Of a stretch of DNA of 10,085 bases, positions 7,264 through 10,085 are shown piece after piece. Numbering within the stretch: the stretch's first letter is position 1; every line of letters starts with the position of its first letter. The notes under the pieces are model-generated. The model worked only from the letters and a program-made list of their open reading frames with translations, ran no database searches and was not told where the DNA came from. The position numbers and the translations under genes were made by a program. The DNA lies in assembly GCA_947074225.1 (NCBI GenBank), contig CAMTOX010000042.1, positions 1 to 10,085 of the forward strand. The letters are read 5' to 3'. The stretch is from an uncultured bacterium. GTDB taxonomy: Bacteria > Bacteroidota > Bacteroidia > Bacteroidales > Paludibacteraceae.

Positions 7264-7303
7264 CTATTTATTATTCCCCATCTCACTATTTATTATGGAA
7301 TAG
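7264..7303. promoter_or_regulatory. Paired 11-bp direct repeats upstream of catalase
   Basis: CTATTTATTAT occurs exactly at 7264-7274 and 7286-7296, a 22-bp period. The second copy also begins an inverted pair, CTATT (7286-7290) and AATAG (7299-7303). The block ends 80 nt before the catalase start, a sensible position for an activator or repressor site. The rest of the 242-nt intergenic region shows no perfect TAnnTTTG promoter. Confidence 0.4.
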
Positions 7304-7382
7304 TTTTTGATGTTTTACAGATGATTTGTTGTAGGCATTAAAGATTATATTGTATTGAATAATAATATTTTAAAACCTTGAG

Positions 7383-8894
7383 ATGATGAAAGAGAAGCAA
7401 ACGCAATTAACTACTGCAGGTGGTGGTCCGGTGAGTGATAACAACAACATTATGACTGCAGGAAAGCGAGGTCCGGCATTGTTGGAAGATGTGTATTATA
7501 TGGAGAAGTTGGCGGCTTTTGACCGTGAGCGTATTCCAGAGCGTGTGGTTCATGCCAAAGGTTCGGGTGCTTTTGGTGAGTTTGTGGTGACACACGACAT
7601 TACCCAATATACCGATGCTGCGCTATTTGCCAAGAAAGGTAAGAAGACTAAGATGTTGGCTCGTTTCTCGACCGTGGCAGGTGAGCGTGGAGCTGCCGAT
7701 ACAGAGCGCGATGTTCGTGGATTTGCCTTGAAGTTCTATACCGATGAGGGGAACTGGGATTTAGTGGGTAATAATACTCCGGTATTCTTTATTCGTGACC
7801 CTATGAAGTTCCCCGATTTCATACATACCCAAAAACGCGACCCAAAAACAAATATGCGCAGTAATACTGCCATGTGGGATTTCTGGTCGCTCTCGCCCGA
7901 GACATTACACCAAGTGATGATATTGATGAGCGATCGCGGCATACCGAAAAGCTACCGCTATATGCATGGATTTAGTAGTCATACTTATAGTTTCTACAAT
8001 GAGAAACGCGAACGCTTCTGGGTGAAATTCCATTTTAAGTGTCAACAAGGAATAGAGAACCTTACTAATGCTGAGGCAGCTGCCATTGTGGCAAACGATA
8101 GGGAGGCATCGCAACGCGACCTCTTCTACGCCATTGAGAATGGAGAGTTCCCACGCTGGACAATGTTTATTCAGATAATGCCAGACAAAGAGGCCTTGAC
8201 CTATCGGATTAATCCATTTGACCTTACTAAAGTGTGGCCACATAAAGATTATCCGTTAATAGAAGTGGGTTATTTTGAACTGAATAAGAATGCCGACAAC
8301 TATTTTGTAGATATTGAACAGGCAGCTTTTAATCCGGCCAATAAGGTGCCCGGTATAGGCTTCTCGCCCGATAAGATGTTGCAAGGTCGACTCTTTGCGT
8401 ATGCCGATGCTCAACGCTATCGGTTGGGTGTGAACTACCAGACTATTCCGGTGAATAGGCCAATAAGTGAGGTGCATAACTATATGCGCGATGGTCATAT
8501 GCGTGTGGATGATAATGGTGGTGGTAGTGTAAACTATGAACCTAATAGTTTCAATGGCCCGATGGAAGGACATCAATATGCTGAACCCGGACTACCCATA
8601 GAGGGCGAAGCTATGGCCTATAATAACCGCATGGATAGTGACTACTATTCTCAACCTGGCGATTTGTTCCGTTTGATGCCGGTGGATGAACAGATGCGTA
8701 CCATCCAGAATATTTGCGATGCCATGGCAGGGGTACCCGATTTTATACAATTGCGCACTGCAGCACGCTTTTACCTCTGCGAGGCTAAATGTGGATTAGG
8801 CATTGCGACAATTCTTAAGATAGACGAAGAGCAAGTTAAGAAAGCGGCCGAACAGCTCATACAAGACGATAGAGCACGAGCCATGCAAGAGTAA
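7383..8894 (+). CDS. katA: Monofunctional haem catalase
   Basis: Catalase (EC 1.11.1.6) converts hydrogen peroxide to water and oxygen. The 503-residue protein is a small-subunit catalase. The catalytic residues are present: His57 in [14 protein letters not shown], Asn130 in VGNNTPVFF, and the proximal haem ligand Tyr340 in [14 protein letters not shown]. Their spacing (73 and 283 residues from His57) is the same as in bovine catalase. It has no C-terminal flavodoxin-like extension of the large-subunit class and no signal peptide, so it should be cytoplasmic. Two consecutive ATG codons (7383, 7386) are possible starts; the difference is one residue. It is probably transcribed alone, between an upstream regulatory region and a terminator. 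Bacteroides catalase is known to be OxyR-controlled and oxygen-inducible; regulation here is only suggested by the upstream repeats. The symbol katA is a generic choice. Confidence 0.96.
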   Translation: MMKEKQTQLTTAGGGPVSDNNNIMTAGKRGPALLEDVYYMEKLAAFDRERIPERVVHAKGSGAFGEFVVTHDITQYTDAALFAKKGKKTKMLARFSTVAGERGAADTERDVRGFALKFYTDEGNWDLVGNNTPVFFIRDPMKFPDFIHTQKRDPKTNMRSNTAMWDFWSLSPETLHQVMILMSDRGIPKSYRYMHGFSSHTYSFYNEKRERFWVKFHFKCQQGIENLTNAEAAAIVANDREASQRDLFYAIENGEFPRWTMFIQIMPDKEALTYRINPFDLTKVWPHKDYPLIEVGYFELNKNADNYFVDIEQAAFNPANKVPGIGFSPDKMLQGRLFAYADAQRYRLGVNYQTIPVNRPISEVHNYMRDGHMRVDDNGGGSVNYEPNSFNGPMEGHQYAEPGLPIEGEAMAYNNRMDSDYYSQPGDLFRLMPVDEQMRTIQNICDAMAGVPDFIQLRTAARFYLCEAKCGLGIATILKIDEEQVKKAAEQLIQDDRARAMQE

Positions 8895-8911
8895 AATAGA
8901 TATAAGATAAG

Positions 8912-8947
8912 AAAAGAGCCGGATTCACCCATGAATTCGGCTCTTTT
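8912..8947 (+). terminator. Terminator hairpin of the catalase gene
   Basis: AAAAGAGCCG (8912-8921) pairs with CGGCTCTTTT (8938-8947). The stem continues through a G-T pair into ATTC/GAAT, around the 6-nt loop ACCCAT. The hairpin starts 17 nt after the catalase stop. Only four T residues follow, so it may be less efficient than the other two terminators. Confidence 0.82.
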
Positions 8948-8956
8948 AGTGTGATA

Positions 8957-8987
8957 GACTCTTATGGCTCAACGATTAATAAGAGTC
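8957..8987. repeat. 9-bp inverted repeat after the catalase terminator
   Basis: GACTCTTAT (8957-8965) and ATAAGAGTC (8979-8987) are perfect inverted arms around a 13-nt loop. The element begins 10 nt after the catalase terminator. Its position and size resemble the stem-loop after the rprY terminator, although the arm sequences differ. Confidence 0.55.
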
Positions 8988-9061
8988 ATGTTTTGTTTAA
9001 GAAGAGTTCAATGTTATAATATATTGCTGCTTTTGTATGCTTTTTGTTTTTAGACAGAATC

Positions 9062-9118
9062 TTTAGTCTTTGTATTTCAATACATAGTCAGCACTGTTAA
9101 ATCAATACAAAAACTAAA
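9062..9118. repeat. 15-bp imperfect inverted repeat with competing pairing
   Basis: TTTAGTCTTTGTATT (9062-9076) is the inverted match of AATACAAAAACTAAA (9104-9118) with one mismatch, around a 27-nt interval. Within the interval AATACA recurs at 9079-9084, so TGTATT (9071-9076) could pair with either copy. It lies upstream of the likely promoter of the next gene, so a DNA-level role is as plausible as an RNA one. Confidence 0.5.
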
Positions 9119-9190
9119 TCTTCAAGTCTAAAATTCAAAAAACATTTACAAATCACTTATTAGAACTCACCTAAAGCTAAAAACTATGTT

Positions 9191-9198
9191 TACTTTTG
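9191..9198 (+). promoter_or_regulatory. Candidate -7 element for the 4-TM gene
   Basis: TACTTTTG matches TAnnTTTG. No good TTTG lies 19-21 bp upstream, so this is a partial promoter call. Transcription would start near 9204, about 34 nt before the preferred ATG. The match also argues against the in-frame TTG at 9196 as a start, because it lies inside this element. Confidence 0.45.
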
Positions 9199-9237
9199 CA
9201 ATGTGTTCTTATCTATAAACTTATACCATTTAAAACT

Positions 9238-9696
9238 ATGAAAATAGGATTACTCATGCAGGTGCAATGTGGCTGTACACTGTTTGTGGGCATTGGCGCC
9301 ATCTGGGGTTGTATCATGATGTTGTGGGACCCGTCAGGAAAGATGTGGGGTATGGAACCTCTTTTGGGTTACTTGCAAGTATTGCCTTTTGCCAATGTAT
9401 TGTTTACCAATTTTATTTTCTCCGGTATTGTATTGCTCTGTGTTAATGGATTGACTCAGCTAGGAACAGCTTATCTGATCTATAAAAAGAGTTCCTATGC
9501 GCCTTTGGCATCCTTGCTTTGTGGCATTATACTTATGCTGTGGATTGGGCTGGAGTGGATGTTGTGGGGCTTTGATATATTGTGCAATATCTATTTTACT
9601 ATAGGAGCTATTCAGACCATCTTTGCTGGCTTATGGATATATGCCGTAAAGCGCAATAAGTGTGTAGCCGCCGAAGTGGAAGATGTTACTAAATAA
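9238..9696 (+). CDS. Conserved-type four-helix membrane protein of unknown function
   Basis: I do not recognise a named family. The 152-residue product is mostly hydrophobic with four likely membrane helices: about residues 8-29, 52-76, 83-106 and 112-136. A short DPSG segment follows helix one (around 31-34), and the C-terminus is charged and probably cytoplasmic (VKRNKCVAAEVEDVTK). The layout, an IWG helix end then DPSG, resembles small four-helix hypothetical proteins I have seen in Bacteroidetes, but I can attach no function. I choose ATG 9238 because a candidate promoter element overlaps the more upstream TTG, and the helix begins right after this Met. The protein has several cysteines (Cys11, Cys13 and others). 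The broken pentapeptide-repeat gene starts 8 nt after its stop, so the two probably formed an operon. Confidence 0.72.
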   Translation: MKIGLLMQVQCGCTLFVGIGAIWGCIMMLWDPSGKMWGMEPLLGYLQVLPFANVLFTNFIFSGIVLLCVNGLTQLGTAYLIYKKSSYAPLASLLCGIILMLWIGLEWMLWGFDILCNIYFTIGAIQTIFAGLWIYAVKRNKCVAAEVEDVTK

Positions 9697-9704
9697 ACGA
9701 TGAA

Positions 9705-10085
9705 ATGGAAGAAAACTGTCGCTATGAGAAAATTGTCTATATTGAAGATGATTTAGAAAACGAGTATTATGGATGTGTGTTTGAAGGGTGCGATTTCTCA
9801 AACTTAAACTTGGCAGAAAAGTAGTTTGAGGATTGTGAATTTAAAGCATGCAACTTTTCGCTCTGTAAGTTGAGTGGTACTCTGCGCAATGTGTTATTCC
9901 ACGAATGTAAAATGGTGGGTGCCGACTTTTCTCACCTAAATCCCTTTTCGGGTGGGTTGCGTTTTGAGCAAACGCAGTTGGATTTTGCACTCTTCAGCGG
10001 TTTGAAGCAACGTCAGTTGCAGTTTTCTTGTTTCGTTTCAGTGGCTAAAATGGTGTAGGAATTAGACACAACAAGGTTATTGCAA
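9705..10085 (+). pseudogene. Pentapeptide-repeat protein gene interrupted by two TAG codons, partial
   Basis: From ATG 9705 (MEENCRYEKIVY) the frame reads pentapeptide-type repeats: GCVFEGCDFSNLNL, then TAG at 9822-9824, then FEDCEFKACNFSLCKL and later VLFHECKMVGADFSHLNPF and LRFEQTQLDFALFSGL. A second TAG is at 10056-10058, and ELDTTRLLQ continues to the window edge. The repeats have the A(D/N)LxF-like spacing of proteins that fold as a right-handed quadrilateral beta-helix, and the PFSGGLRFE segment matches the non-repeat turn common in Bacteroidetes members of about 200 residues. Repeat quality falls after about 9995 (QFSCFVSVAKMV), so a small indel may also be present. The gene follows the 4-TM gene by 8 nt. 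The role of this subgroup is unknown; some other pentapeptide proteins protect DNA gyrase, but that should not be assumed. Confidence 0.75.

Larger units (their letters stand above)
8895..9237. other. Intergenic region between catalase and 4-TM gene
   Basis: These 343 nt contain the catalase terminator, a second stem-loop, a long A+T-rich inverted repeat at 9062-9118 and a candidate promoter element at 9191. I see no protein-coding frame or known RNA gene. The stretch 8988-9060 is T-rich with no feature I can support. Confidence 0.6.

Noticed and set aside
580..8894. A stress regulon in which RprXY controls the nearby catalase
   Set aside because: The catalase upstream region does not contain the TTTTATAAA repeats seen at rprX, so the sequence gives no direct link; proximity alone is not evidence.
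9822..9824. TAG as selenocysteine/pyrrolysine-type recoding or a reassigned codon
   Set aside because: UAG recoding for pyrrolysine is not expected in Bacteroidota, no supporting element is seen, and a second TAG plus degraded repeats fit pseudogene decay.

Overview
The window looks like a chromosomal segment from a member of the phylum Bacteroidota, most likely order Bacteroidales. Support: closely recognisable RprX/RprY proteins, A+T-rich DNA with T/A-ending codons, start sites without strong Shine-Dalgarno sequences, and several promoters of the Bacteroidetes type (TTTG, 19-20 bp spacer, TAnnTTTG). I cannot name the genus. Most of the window is ordinary housekeeping sequence. I see no phage, IS element, CRISPR array, tRNA or rRNA.

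Layout. (1) 1-410: C-terminal end of a polytopic membrane protein of the UPF0104/LPG-synthase-TM-like kind, with an in-frame stop at 12-14 that suggests a damaged gene. (2) 411-579: a very A+T-rich regulatory region with four phased TTTTATAAA-type repeats running into a clear promoter. (3) 580-2779: the rprX-rprY two-component operon, genes 1 nt apart, ended by a strong hairpin terminator. (4) 2780-3120: gene-free convergent region holding the rprY terminator, a second stem-loop and the rplS terminator. (5) 3121-3468 minus: rplS (ribosomal protein L19) with its own promoter. (6) 3469-3913: divergent intergenic region with rplS and aspartokinase promoters. (7) 3914-7140: likely operon of a monofunctional aspartokinase, a DUF2461 protein and a LolC/E-type FtsX-family permease. 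(8) 7141-7382: catalase upstream region with paired direct repeats. (9) 7383-8894: monofunctional haem catalase with its terminator. (10) 8895-9237: gene-free region with a second stem-loop and a long A+T-rich inverted repeat. (11) 9238-10085: a four-helix membrane protein of unknown function, then a pentapeptide-repeat gene broken by two TAG stops and running off the window.

How they work together. RprX (membrane sensor kinase) and RprY (OmpR-type regulator) form a signalling pair. RprY relatives are associated with stress responses, and a catalase and an envelope lipoprotein-export-type permease lie within 5 kb, but the window shows no direct regulatory link. Aspartokinase feeds the lysine/diaminopimelate, threonine and methionine branches. 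Its two co-directional followers are not part of that pathway.

The most interesting signals are in non-coding DNA: the phased repeats at the rprXY promoter, an 11-bp direct repeat at 22-bp spacing upstream of the catalase, similar stem-loops placed about 10 nt after two terminators, and a long inverted repeat with competing pairings near 9.1 kb. There are also signs of gene decay at both ends of the window. I found nothing that amounts to a clearly new biological system.
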